Below are positions 15,974 to 24,695 of a stretch of 64,000 nucleotides of DNA, piece after piece (position 1 is the stretch's first letter; the number at the start of each line of letters is the position of its first letter). The notes below the pieces were generated by a model. That model saw only the letters and a program-made list of their open reading frames with translations, ran no database searches and was not told where the DNA came from. Both the position numbers and the translations under genes were made by a program. The stretch covers positions 428,501 through 492,500 of the forward strand of contig CP046179.1 of NCBI GenBank assembly GCA_014075275.1, given 5' to 3'. Source of the DNA: Boseongicola sp. GTDB taxonomy: Bacteria; Pseudomonadota; Alphaproteobacteria; Rhodobacterales; Rhodobacteraceae.

Positions 15974-17224
15974 TCAATGCAGATTGGGTTGGGCGCCAAC
16001 GCCCTTTTCGTCGATTGGCGCGCCTTGACGGAATCTATCCAAACGAAAATGCTTTGCGACCTGATGCGGCTCATTCTTGGCCAATAGGTGGGCGTAGCAA
16101 TAACCACTGGCAGGGGTCGCTTTAAAGCCGCCATAACACCACCCGCCGTTGAAATAGAGCCCTTCAATGTGCGTCTTGTCGATGAATGGAGAACCATCCA
16201 TGGACATATCCATAACGCCACCCCACATGCGCAAAAGCCGCGCACGTCCGATCATAGGCATGATGGCCATTCCGCCCTCGCAAACGTCTTCGACGACTGG
16301 CAAATTTCCGCGCTGCGCATACGAATTGTACCCATCGATATCACCACCAAAGACCAGACCGCCTTTGTCCGACTGGCTGACGTAAAAATGCCCAGCGCCA
16401 AATGTTATCACGCCGGGGATTGTCGGCTTTAATCCTTCAGAAACAAAGACTTGAAGGACATGTGTTTCAATAGGAAGTCGCATGTTGGCGTGCGCCATCA
16501 CCCGCGACGACGAACCGGCAACGCAAACTGCAATCTTGCTTGCAAGGATATTGCCCTTTGTCGTTTCCACCCCAAGGCACTTCCCGTTTTCAATTTGAAA
16601 TCCGGTGACCTCGCAGTTCTGGATAATATCAACACCAGCCGAGTCCGCGCCTCTTGCATAACCCCAAGCCACTGCATCGTGCCTGACCGTACCGCCCCTC
16701 GGCTGCCATAATGCGCCTTGAATGGGAAAACGGCCATTGTCGAAATCTAGGTAAGGACATTTTTCCCGGATTTCATGCGGCCCAAGCAGAACTGCGTCCG
16801 CCCCTGACATTCGCATGGAGTTACCGCGCCGAACAAATGCGTCCCGCTGCGCGTCGCTGTGAATAAGATTTAGAATGCCACGTTGGCTGACCATGGCGTT
16901 GTAGTTGAAGTCCTGTTCAAGACCTTCCCACAATTTCATCGACATCTCGTAGAAAGGTTGATTGCCCTTCAAAAGATAGTTCGAACGAACGATTGTAGTG
17001 TTTCGCCCCACATTGCCCGAACCGATCCACCCCTTCTCCAGGACCGCAACATTCTTGATCCCAAACTTGTTCGACAAGTAGTAAGCTGTTGCTAACCCAT
17101 GTCCGCCGCCCCCGACTATGATGACGTCGTACTGCGGCTTCGGATCTGGTTCACGCCAAACAGGTTTCCACCCTTTGTTCCCCGTAAGACCTTCTTTCAG
17201 GATTTTCAGTGCCGAGTATCGCAT
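15974..17224 (-). CDS. soxB: sarcosine oxidase beta subunit
   Basis: FAD/FMN catalytic subunit of 416 aa, first gene of the operon. The dinucleotide-binding motif VIIVGGGGHGLATAYYLS is near residue 34. GGTVRHDAVAWGYARGA near residue 178 includes the His that carries covalent FMN in the characterised enzyme. The C-terminal FNGGWCYGGFKATPASGY is typical. It is divergent from a GlxA-family regulator across only 57 bp, so the two promoters are close or overlapping. The length agrees with the family (about 405-417). Confidence 0.95.
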   Translation of the reverse strand: MRYSALKILKEGLTGNKGWKPVWREPDPKPQYDVIIVGGGGHGLATAYYLSNKFGIKNVAVLEKGWIGSGNVGRNTTIVRSNYLLKGNQPFYEMSMKLWEGLEQDFNYNAMVSQRGILNLIHSDAQRDAFVRRGNSMRMSGADAVLLGPHEIREKCPYLDFDNGRFPIQGALWQPRGGTVRHDAVAWGYARGADSAGVDIIQNCEVTGFQIENGKCLGVETTKGNILASKIAVCVAGSSSRVMAHANMRLPIETHVLQVFVSEGLKPTIPGVITFGAGHFYVSQSDKGGLVFGGDIDGYNSYAQRGNLPVVEDVCEGGMAIMPMIGRARLLRMWGGVMDMSMDGSPFIDKTHIEGLYFNGGWCYGGFKATPASGYCYAHLLAKNEPHQVAKHFRLDRFRQGAPIDEKGVGAQPNLH

Positions 17225-17281
17225 AGCCAGCTTTCAGGATGAAACTCTGGCAAAGTTAACGCGAAATTGGTAAGTCAGGAT

Positions 17282-18298
17282 ATGCCTAAAATAGACATGA
17301 AATTGCAGAAAAAATCACCCACAGGCGAACCAATTCGAGTGGCGGTCCTGCCAATTAGTGGATTTGCCCTGATGTCCTATGCTTGTGTAGTCGAACCGTT
17401 GCGCGCCGCTAATTTGCTTGCCAGGAGAAAACTTTTCGAAATATTTCATGTCGCTCCGGATGCGCTGGTTTCCAGTTCCGGTGCAGCGCAGATTGCCTGT
17501 TATCCTGATACTCACATAATGGACTCTGTTGATTTAAATTTTGTGATCGCCGGGGGCGATCCTTTCGCATTTCGAGAGGAAAACACCCTTGAATGGTTGC
17601 GTCGTTCCGCTCGACGGGGCGCGCTTGTCGGCGGTGTCTCAGGTGGACCTGTGATTCTGGCAAAAGCCGGCCTCATGAAGGATCGGCGCATGACAGTTCA
17701 TTGGGAGCATGCCCCAGAGTTGATCGCCACATATCCAGATGCGTTGGTCGAGCGTCGCCTTTACGTCATAGATCGGGACAGAGTTACATGCGGCGGGGGC
17801 ACAGCAGCACTAGATATGCAGCACGCATTGATTGCCGGGCATTATGGCGCAGACCTTGCTAGACAGGTTAGTGATTGGTTCCTGCACACCGACATCAGAG
17901 CCGCAGCCGCGCCCCAAAGGTCAGGCATTGCGGAAAGAATTGGCCATCAGCCCGCGCACGTCATCGACGCAGTGGCAGCAATGGAAGATCACATGGCAGA
18001 TCCGCTGACGCTGACTCAACTGGCTCTTATGGCCGGAATTACGACACGCCAGCTCAATCGCCTGTTTAGGGACAATTTAGGAGCGACGGTCATGGCGTAT
18101 TATCGTCAATTGCGTCTGAACCTTGCTCGAGATCTAACGACAAAGTCTGCGATGTCCGTCGCTTCCATCGCAGAAGTGACAGGATTTTCCACCACCGCAC
18201 ATTTTTCAAACCGCTACCGCGAGCAATTTGGAGTTCGTCCATTGGAAGATCGCAGGATCAATTCGCGCCCAGACCCTTTGGGCAGTCAAATCATCTGA
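17282..18298 (+). CDS. GlxA-family regulator of the sox operon (DJ-1/PfpI + AraC HTH)
   Basis: Predicted activator of about 338 aa. Residues about 20-200 are a DJ-1/PfpI-like domain (ISGFALMSYACVVEPLRAAN at its start; GGVSGGPVILAKAGL at the elbow, with Ser in place of the catalytic Cys). Residues about 225-330 are an AraC-type HTH pair. It is divergent from soxBDAG, as with SouR- and GbdR-like regulators that sense sarcosine or betaine derivatives in Pseudomonas. Start codons at 17267, 17282 and 17297 are all possible; 17282 is used, with CAGGAT just upstream. The effector is inferred. Confidence 0.86.
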   Translation: MPKIDMKLQKKSPTGEPIRVAVLPISGFALMSYACVVEPLRAANLLARRKLFEIFHVAPDALVSSSGAAQIACYPDTHIMDSVDLNFVIAGGDPFAFREENTLEWLRRSARRGALVGGVSGGPVILAKAGLMKDRRMTVHWEHAPELIATYPDALVERRLYVIDRDRVTCGGGTAALDMQHALIAGHYGADLARQVSDWFLHTDIRAAAAPQRSGIAERIGHQPAHVIDAVAAMEDHMADPLTLTQLALMAGITTRQLNRLFRDNLGATVMAYYRQLRLNLARDLTTKSAMSVASIAEVTGFSTTAHFSNRYREQFGVRPLEDRRINSRPDPLGSQII

Positions 18299-18369
18299 AA
18301 TGGCTTTGAAACAGTACTGACGGCAAATCCCAAATAGATTTACGTGTGGTTCGATCGTGGAGTCCCAAC

Positions 18370-19518
18370 TCAAACCGATCCCAACGCTTCATCAAACTGC
18401 GTCCAAAACTCTGTCAGATCGACTACCTCGCCAAGAGCGTTGGCCCGGTCCATGGAAAGAGCACAAACACCGGCTTCTAACGCATCGACAAAGTTAAGAG
18501 GCAGTCCCGACGCGTCGCCTTTAACGAAGCTGAGAACGTCCTCTACCATTGCAGCGTCTGCGCCATAGTGATCTTTGTTCGAGCCTTCGGCGACTTTGGG
18601 TATGTCGACAAGCCGCGAGCCGCTATCTGCGTCTGTGACACGAAAATAGTCCCTGATGAAGTCACCTTCTGCCATGCCATTCGTACCGATGACGGCAAAC
18701 CGCCGAAACTCGTCAGGCACATTCAGATTTGTATGAAAGGCCATCGTCGCGCCATTCTCGTACCGAACAAGCGAGCATTGATAGTCGACGATATCTCCTT
18801 GGCCGCTAAAGGCATCTTCGATTCCACCCCATCGCGGCGACATCTCTGATACATAATCCGGAGCCTTATCGGGTCTGTTTTCAGGAACGAATTTTTTCCG
18901 CCCTCCAAAACTTGAAATTTTGACGGGGCGGCACCCCATTACGCCTTGATAGAGATCCAGATCATGACAACATTTTTCAAGCATGAAGCCACCAGAGATC
19001 CTGCTGTCACGACGCCAATCTCGGACAAAGAATGAACCGTGGTAAGGGGCGATGTGCTCACTTGCTTCAATGGACATTATCTCGCCAAGATGACCATCGG
19101 ACTGAGCAGATCGCAGTAATCTATAGAGCGGAGAATAACGCAGGACGAGCCCCACAATAAGTCGATCACGACCGTTGTTGGTGGCAGCGAGTCGCGCCAG
19201 TTCAAGAGTATCGGACATCGAAATAACCAAAGGTTTTTCGACGAATATGTGTGGAATGCTCGTTTCAAGCGCGAGCCGAAGGTGGTCAAGGTGCTGATTG
19301 TTGACCGACCCCACCATCAGCATGTCCAGTCGTTCTGCCTCAAGCATATCCTCAGCCGACCGGTAAACTTTTGGCGACTGCCCAAGTTCCTGAAGAACTT
19401 GAAGCCGGTCAGGACTTGGGTCAGCAATCGCGGAAAACTCCAACTCGGGGTCAGCCCGGCAAAATCTTGGTGCCAATGTCGCAATCCGTGCGCCAAGCCC
19501 GATTATCCCAACTTTCAT
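18370..19518 (-). CDS. Gfo/Idh/MocA-family NAD(P)-dependent oxidoreductase
   Basis: Sugar or inositol dehydrogenase-type protein of 382 aa. The N-terminal Rossmann fold begins MKVGIIGLGARIATLAPRF, and the EKP motif (FVEKPLV near residue 100) is that of the family. The C-terminal alpha/beta domain has the KCCHDLD segment with the probable catalytic His. The ATG at 19518 is preferred (GGGGA upstream) over an in-frame codon at 19545. It is divergent from the RpiR-DeoR regulator, so it probably belongs to the sugar locus and may oxidise or epimerise a galactose-type sugar. The substrate is unknown. Confidence 0.88.
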   Translation of the reverse strand: MKVGIIGLGARIATLAPRFCRADPELEFSAIADPSPDRLQVLQELGQSPKVYRSAEDMLEAERLDMLMVGSVNNQHLDHLRLALETSIPHIFVEKPLVISMSDTLELARLAATNNGRDRLIVGLVLRYSPLYRLLRSAQSDGHLGEIMSIEASEHIAPYHGSFFVRDWRRDSRISGGFMLEKCCHDLDLYQGVMGCRPVKISSFGGRKKFVPENRPDKAPDYVSEMSPRWGGIEDAFSGQGDIVDYQCSLVRYENGATMAFHTNLNVPDEFRRFAVIGTNGMAEGDFIRDYFRVTDADSGSRLVDIPKVAEGSNKDHYGADAAMVEDVLSFVKGDASGLPLNFVDALEAGVCALSMDRANALGEVVDLTEFWTQFDEALGSV

Positions 19519-19596
19519 TCGAGTATTCCCCTTCGTCTTCAGCATCTAACTTTTCTGGAACTCACAAAATCAGATAATTAATTTAGTTGAACAGAA

Positions 19597-19621
19597 AAAA
19601 TGACAGTGTAATAGTCATTTT
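19597..19621. promoter_or_regulatory. candidate operator, perfect 8-bp inverted repeat
   Basis: AAAATGAC at 19597-19604 and GTCATTTT at 19614-19621 form a perfect inverted repeat with a 9-base centre in the divergent gap between the MocA-type gene and the RpiR-DeoR regulator. It sits 20 bases before the regulator start, a good place for autorepression. Binding by that regulator is inferred. Confidence 0.5.
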
Positions 19622-19641
19622 ACTCAGAATCGGGGGGTTTT

Positions 19642-20520
19642 TTGACACCAAAGCTAAAAGAAACGGTGGATGAGCATGACTTAATCGCCCAGCTTGAGTC
19701 TGTTCTAAGTGAAGGGACGCGGAAATTTCGCGGTATCGCCGCCTCAGTTCTGAATGACCCGGAGGCGTTTATTCGCGGAAGCAATAGCGAGACTTGCGAG
19801 CGTCTCGATGCTTCTGAACCCACACTTATTCGGTTCTGTCAGGCTTTTGGCTATCGCGGCACCTCCGAGTTTCGAATTGATCTTGCGCTTGCGCACGCAC
19901 GCGACAGACGAGGCCTTTCTGCAGTAGAGCCATTGCATCAGGACCGACGGTTGGTGAACGTTGCGCAGAAAATGGCGATCGCAGACGCAGCTGCTCAACG
20001 GGTTTCATCGGACCGACATCTGTTGATCGATAGCGGCTCGACGGCCGAGATCTTCGCCCGTGCATTATGTAACAGCCCAGGTAAGACCATAATGACGGCA
20101 AGTCTCATGGTGGCTCAAATATTGATGGATCAAGGACAGCATGACGTTTTGCTGACAGGCGGTCGCATTCGATCTGAAGCCCGCAGTCTAACAGGCCAGT
20201 TGATCCCGCAATCCCTGTCAGAGTTTCATTTTGATACCTTCGTCATGGGTGCAGACTGCGCAGATCCTGGCTCTGGATTAAGCACTTTCGACGAGGATGA
20301 GGCTGTTGTGACTCGCGCTCTGATGGGATCTGCGCGGCGCGTTAACGGATTGATGGATCAAAGCAAGTTTGGAGAGGCTCGTCTGCACAAGGTCTGTAAG
20401 TTTGATGCACTTGACTGCCTCATCACTGACCTTGCTGAAACAAGTCAAATAACTTCGGAATTGCGGCAGTCGGGTGCAAATGTTGTTCTTGTAAAACCAG
20501 CTCTTTCGGCAAGCCAATGA
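19642..20520 (+). CDS. chimeric transcriptional regulator: RpiR-type HTH plus DeoR-type sensor domain
   Basis: Protein of 292 aa. Residues about 12-75 match the RpiR-family helix-turn-helix (IAASVLNDPEAFI, then DASEPTLIRFCQAFGYRGTSEF). From about residue 110 the protein matches the DeoR C-terminal phospho-sugar sensor: DSGSTAEIFARAL, LLTGGRIRSEARSLTGQL, and DQSKFGEARLHKV, with ITDLAE at the end. RpiR proteins normally carry a SIS domain there and DeoR proteins a different HTH, so this is a domain swap. The start is TTG at 19642 with GGGGGG 4-9 bases upstream; no ATG gives the HTH. The stop overlaps the agaS-like start (ATGA). It probably regulates the galactosamine/galactoside genes in response to a phosphorylated sugar. 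Confidence 0.82.
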   Translation: MTPKLKETVDEHDLIAQLESVLSEGTRKFRGIAASVLNDPEAFIRGSNSETCERLDASEPTLIRFCQAFGYRGTSEFRIDLALAHARDRRGLSAVEPLHQDRRLVNVAQKMAIADAAAQRVSSDRHLLIDSGSTAEIFARALCNSPGKTIMTASLMVAQILMDQGQHDVLLTGGRIRSEARSLTGQLIPQSLSEFHFDTFVMGADCADPGSGLSTFDEDEAVVTRALMGSARRVNGLMDQSKFGEARLHKVCKFDALDCLITDLAETSQITSELRQSGANVVLVKPALSASQ

Positions 20521-21597
20521 AGACCACCAACGCAGACCTCAAAGAGACGGCGACTTGGCGCGAGATACACCAACAGCCGCAAGTATGGGCGAACTGGGCG
20601 TCGGAACTCGAAGTGCAAGCCTTAGACATTTCCGCGTGGATTGACGACCGTCGGATAGAAGAGATTTGGTTTTCTGGTGCTGGCACTTCCGCTTTCATAG
20701 GCGATATTCTAAGTGCGGGCGCCTTCGCAAACCGCCGCTGCATATCTGTTCCCACTACTGATTTTGTTGCCGAACCTAGTTCCTGGCTTTCTCGTCAGGG
20801 ACGCATTCTCAATATTCAATTCGGCCGTTCGGGCGACAGCTCAGAAACGGTTGGCATGCTCGATATCCTTGATACGCACCGGCCCGATATCGACCGGTTG
20901 CAGGTGACATGCAACGCGAATGGAGCGCTTGCATGTCACCTGCAACCCAACGAGCGAAATAAAAAATCTGATCTTGCCTGAGGCGACGCACGACGCTGGT
21001 TTCGCGATGACGTCCAGCTTTTCGACGATGGTGCTTTCCGCCTTGGCGGCTCTTGGTCGAATAGATGCGCGCACGACAATGATGCAAATGTCCAATGTGG
21101 CTGAAGATATTCTTGCAAATCAAATTCTTAACGAGTTTCCGAGACCAGAACGCGCAGTCTTTCTTGGCTGCGGCGCAATGAACGTGGCTGCCCGCGAAGC
21201 TGCGTTGAAAGTTCTGGAGCTCACTGCTGGGAAAACATTGACTTTGTGGGACAGCTCTTTGGGGTTTCGACATGGCCCCAAATCCGCAGTTACACGGAAC
21301 ACCCAGGTTTTTGTATTATTGCATCCCGACCCGCACACACGACAGTATGACCTCGATATCGCGATCGAGCTAAGACAACAATTTACGGATATCACAGTAA
21401 CAACCATTGGGTTTGGCGGCGATATTCCGTTTTATGTAGATGGTGATCCTGCACTTTCCGCGCTGCTGTGCGTTTTGCCCGCACAAGTGATCGCGGCTCG
21501 ATGGTCGGCCGAACTGGGTTTACCAGTCGATGACCCATTTCAGGGGCATGCCCTCAGTCGTGTAGTGTCCGGTGTCCGAATGTACGAATTGCCATGA
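20517..21597 (+). pseudogene. AgaS-type SIS-domain sugar isomerase/deaminase, frameshifted
   Basis: Two reading frames together encode one AgaS-like protein of about 359 aa (E. coli AgaS, 384). The first frame (20517-20981) carries the first SIS domain (FSGAGTSAFIGD, FGRSGDSSET, VTCNANGAL). The second continues from about 20967 to 21597 with LPEATHDAGFAMTSS, ALKVLELTAGKT, GFRHGPKS and HTRQYDLD, all hallmarks of AgaS. The join falls at a run of six A at 20961-20966; one A fewer restores an uninterrupted frame of the expected length. AgaS converts galactosamine-6-phosphate to tagatose-6-phosphate. It is either a recent pseudogene or a homopolymer sequencing error. Both flanking genes overlap it by 4 bp (ATGA), arguing that the gene was recently functional. 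Confidence 0.82.
20896..20947. repeat. perfect 19-bp inverted repeat with 14-base loop inside the agaS-like gene
   Basis: Left arm 20896-20914 and right arm 20929-20947 are exact reverse complements. Each arm is itself nearly palindromic (TTGCA at one end, TGCAA at the other). The repeat lies in coding sequence, 14 bases before the A-run where the frame breaks. A hairpin this long in an open reading frame is unusual; it could arise by template switching. Confidence 0.85.
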
Positions 21598-22499
21598 TAC
21601 TGGGGGGCATAGATGTAGGGGGTACAGCGATAAAGGCCCGCATCTTCACAGGGGAAGGTTTCTTGCCGGGTGTTTCAAGGCGATGGGAGACACCCAAAGA
21701 AAGCTACCCGGCGCTTATTGAGCATATCGCCGAAGCAGTAGAGTGGTTGAGAATTCAAGCAGATCAAAGTGACCTGCCGATTGGGTTGGCACTTGCAGGT
21801 CTCATTGACTCCGAAACCGGCGAAAGTTTTGCAGCCAACACTCCTGCAACCGGTCAAACGGTTGTTCGCGATCTTACTCAACGAGTTGGAGTGCCGGTCC
21901 CGGTCATGAATGATTGCGCTGCATTCGCCTTGTCAGAAGCACAAGGTGGTGCAGGTCAAGGAGCGCGCTCGGTTGTTGGTCTGACATTCGGCACTGGCTT
22001 GGGTGCCGGGCATTGGGTTGGGGGAAAATCTGCGTTTCGACATGGCGGCGATTCAGTCGAAATTGGGCATATCGGCATATCGGCACAATTGGCAGCTTTC
22101 CATGAATTGCCGGGGTTAAAGTGTGGGTGCGGGCGAACTGGATGCTACGAGGCCTATCTGTCGTCGGCAGGTCTGTCTGCCTTAGGACGTCATATTCTTG
22201 GCCGGGACATCTCGCATAGCCAAATAATCGACGATCCCTCATCTGAGGAGGTTCTTTCCATCTGGTTCGAAGTTGTCGCGGAAGCCTTGCAGGTTCTCTA
22301 TCTGATGCTTGCCCCTAACATCATTGTCCTTGGTGGCGGTGTGTCTCAGATGCCGGATTTTGTTATTCGGGCACGGAGCGCGTTGGCCCCACATGTATTG
22401 GGGTCTCTTCCACTCCCAAAAATTGCAATCTCGCGTTTTGGAAATGAATCCGGAGCGCGTGGCGCCGCTCTATACGCAGGAAGGATGAGCCGTGCTTGA
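21594..22499 (+). CDS. ROK-family sugar kinase
   Basis: Sugar kinase of 301 aa. The N-terminal ATP-binding signature is GGIDVGGTAIKA, the catalytic Asp lies in VMNDCAAFAL near residue 105, and the ROK zinc motif is present as CGCGRTGCYEAYLS near residue 180, preceded by the ExGHI-type motif (EIGHIG). The start overlaps the agaS-like stop by 4 bp. In GalNAc and galactosamine loci a ROK enzyme (AgaK-like) phosphorylates the incoming amino sugar. Substrate choice here (GalN, GalNAc or another hexose) cannot be settled from sequence. Confidence 0.9.
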   Translation: MILGGIDVGGTAIKARIFTGEGFLPGVSRRWETPKESYPALIEHIAEAVEWLRIQADQSDLPIGLALAGLIDSETGESFAANTPATGQTVVRDLTQRVGVPVPVMNDCAAFALSEAQGGAGQGARSVVGLTFGTGLGAGHWVGGKSAFRHGGDSVEIGHIGISAQLAAFHELPGLKCGCGRTGCYEAYLSSAGLSALGRHILGRDISHSQIIDDPSSEEVLSIWFEVVAEALQVLYLMLAPNIIVLGGGVSQMPDFVIRARSALAPHVLGSLPLPKIAISRFGNESGARGAALYAGRMSRA

Positions 22500-23739
22500 T
22501 GCAATCATCCACGATGTTCGCGCAAGGCGCGGCCCAGCTATTCCGTCAGTTTGCTCAGCGCACGCAGATGTCCTGGCGGCATCAATGATGCTGGCGGAAA
22601 ATCTGGATCGCCCGCTTCTGATCGAAGCAACTTCCAATCAAGTCAATCACTTGGGCGGATACACCGGCCTAAGCCCATATCAATTCGTTGCGGACGTTCG
22701 ACAACAGGCGAACGTCCTAAAATGTAACCCGGACCGGATTATTCTGGGGGGTGATCATCTTGGCCCGCAAGTCTGGAAAGCCATGCCAGCGTCAAAGGCA
22801 ATGGCGCAGGCCAGCGAGATGATTATGGCTTACGCCGACGCAGGATTCTCAAAAATTCATCTCGATTGTTCGGAAGGATGTGCCGGCGAACCCGCTCAAG
22901 TGGATGACGTCACGGCGTCCAAACGCGCCGCTATGCTGGCACTTGTCGCTCAGGCTTATGCACCTCATCCTGATCGGCTCTCATATGTCATAGGCACCGA
23001 AGTCCCACCGCCGGGCGGTGCGCGGACTGACGACGAAGGCATTGTCGTGCCAACTTCGCCGGAAAGTGCTGCGGCCACATTGGCGGCACATGAAGACGCG
23101 TTTGTAGCAGCAGGCGCAGGTGAGGCGTTCGATAATGTGCGTGCCTTGGTCGTTCAACCGGGCCTGGAATTCGGAGCAGAGCGCGTTGATCACTTTGATA
23201 TTGCCGGACCTGATCGTCTGAGTTCTGTTCTTGATGACCATCCAAGCCTCTGTTTCGAAGCGCATTCGACGGACTATCAACGCACAGAAGTTTACCCAGA
23301 ACTGGCGCGACGCAATTTTGGCATTCTGAAAGTAGGGCCCGCGCTTACTTACGCGTGGCGCGAAGCCGCTTATGCTCTTTCCCATATTTCAAACTGGCTT
23401 GGGCACGAGGCCGAACTTCCAGAGGTGATGTCAAAGTTAATGGCAAGCGACCCCTCGGCCTGGAAGAAACACTACAGCGATGACTCTCAGCTTCTTTGGC
23501 ATTTCGGCCTGGCGGACAGGGTCCGCTACTATTGGGCCAAGCCCGAAGCCTACAAAGCCGTTGAAGTATTGCACGACTTTCTGGAGAGTAAATCGCCTCC
23601 GCAATCTCTTTTGGAGCAATACCTTCCGCGCAAGACGATCGAGCGCGCGACAAACCTACCGTTCCCTTGGGGTAGGGCGGTGTTAATTGCCCATGTTCAA
23701 GAAGCGCTCTTGCCATACTTCGTTGACCAGCAATGTTGA
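22492..23739 (+). CDS. GatZ/KbaZ-family tagatose-bisphosphate aldolase subunit (AgaZ-like)
   Basis: TIM-barrel protein of 415 aa of the GatZ/KbaZ family: ATSNQVNHLGGYTG near residue 45, GGDHLGP near residue 85, HLDCSEGC near residue 123. In enteric bacteria the protein is a non-catalytic partner of the class II tagatose-1,6-bisphosphate aldolase; comparative genomics of GalNAc loci has proposed tagatose-6-phosphate kinase activity for AgaZ relatives. No GatY/KbaY catalytic subunit is seen in the window. The GTG start at 22492 has AGGAAGG 6-7 bases upstream within the ROK gene, with an 8-bp overlap. It fits downstream of AgaS in a galactosamine-to-tagatose route. Confidence 0.88.
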   Translation: MLDAIIHDVRARRGPAIPSVCSAHADVLAASMMLAENLDRPLLIEATSNQVNHLGGYTGLSPYQFVADVRQQANVLKCNPDRIILGGDHLGPQVWKAMPASKAMAQASEMIMAYADAGFSKIHLDCSEGCAGEPAQVDDVTASKRAAMLALVAQAYAPHPDRLSYVIGTEVPPPGGARTDDEGIVVPTSPESAAATLAAHEDAFVAAGAGEAFDNVRALVVQPGLEFGAERVDHFDIAGPDRLSSVLDDHPSLCFEAHSTDYQRTEVYPELARRNFGILKVGPALTYAWREAAYALSHISNWLGHEAELPEVMSKLMASDPSAWKKHYSDDSQLLWHFGLADRVRYYWAKPEAYKAVEVLHDFLESKSPPQSLLEQYLPRKTIERATNLPFPWGRAVLIAHVQEALLPYFVDQQC

Positions 23740-24059
23740 GTGGCGTCGATCACCACCGTATGGACCGACGGATGATTGGTGTCACCGTGCTTGCCGGTCT
23801 CAGACCAACTTTTGTGGCGTCGGATGCTATGCCGATAAATATGAACGAGACACTTGCTCTGGAGCCCATCGACGAAGCGAAAGCGCTGGTCAATTCTGTT
23901 CAACACGAACGTCTGCCCATGTCACTTACCGATGCAATGTGCACCGACACATCGCAGGCGTTTTTTGGGACACCATCCCAGCATCCATCCGATGCTGGAT
24001 TAGGCTCGCTAGTTTTCGACTGCAATTTCAGACCGATGGAGGTGCCAGCGTCCAACTGA
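23733..24059 (+). CDS. hypothetical protein overlapping the gatZ-like gene
   Basis: Open frame of 108 codons whose ATG overlaps the gatZ-like stop by 7 bp. No recognisable domain, signal peptide or membrane segment was seen. The overlap would suit translational coupling, but there is no clear ribosome-binding site and composition gives no support. It could be a real lineage-specific gene, a remnant, or chance. Confidence 0.25.
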   Translation: MLSGVDHHRMDRRMIGVTVLAGLRPTFVASDAMPINMNETLALEPIDEAKALVNSVQHERLPMSLTDAMCTDTSQAFFGTPSQHPSDAGLGSLVFDCNFRPMEVPASN

Positions 24060-24695
24060 GCGAAGCCGCCATGCATGGATCAAAATGATTCCGGGAATAA
24101 TGTGTTTTTCCGGAAGAATTTTCGTGCGACCCGGAAGGCAAATAATCAGCGTCTGAAGCTTGCCCAAGGCAGCACACGAAGAGCTGCCGGTCTGTTGGGC
24201 ACTCAATCACCAAAGTTGGAAAGCCGATGGTCCTCAGCCCGTCATTGAGCGCGGCACGACGTCCATCTCAATGGTGCGATTGCAGTAACACAATCTGTTC
24301 GACGCCTGCTGTGTTGGCTGCTAAAAATCAAATTTCTTTGATATTACGACCAATCCCTTAGAGAAGCTCCGTTGGCATCGACCATCAATGAATCTAGCTC
24401 CGCGGGGGCGTGAGTCTTGTGCTTTTTAGTCATTCCTTCCCGCCGGGCATGCGCGCCCACGAAGTCAATTTCTTAGAAGTTCTCGAGAAAGTAGTGGCTG
24501 TGGATCGCAGAATTCACCAACGCCTCGGAGTTACTTCATGATTCTATATTTTTTTGCGAGTCGCATCGTTATCATCTAAACAGAGATTATTTTTTGCATT
24601 TGTGTGATTTTCCGGAAGTATTTTATCATATCACATAAAGACACCATCGGACTTTTAGCCCAGCATATCTTTGATAAAAATAAAGGGAGGACTCT
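24060..24695. other. long intergenic region with two TTCCGGAA-centred repeats
   Basis: No convincing gene is seen over about 630 bases. Two similar 18-19 base elements, at 24104-24122 and 24607-24625, share a T-rich arm, the palindromic core TTCCGGAA and an ATTTT arm. The second is about 70 bases before the solute-binding protein start and could be an operator for the importer operon. The last 100 bases are AT-rich, as expected for a promoter, ending in the ribosome-binding site GGGAGG. A short frame near 24125-24235 faintly resembles a Fis-type HTH but is not supported. Confidence 0.45.

Noticed and set aside
20920-21597. Separate gene starting at the ATG at 20920
   Set aside because: That ATG lies inside the loop of the palindrome and has no ribosome-binding site; the resulting protein would begin in the middle of an AgaS fold. 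It is the second half of a frameshifted gene.
24120-24240. Possible Fis-like helix-turn-helix fragment
   Set aside because: The resemblance is short, there is no start codon and no upstream domain; it could be chance.
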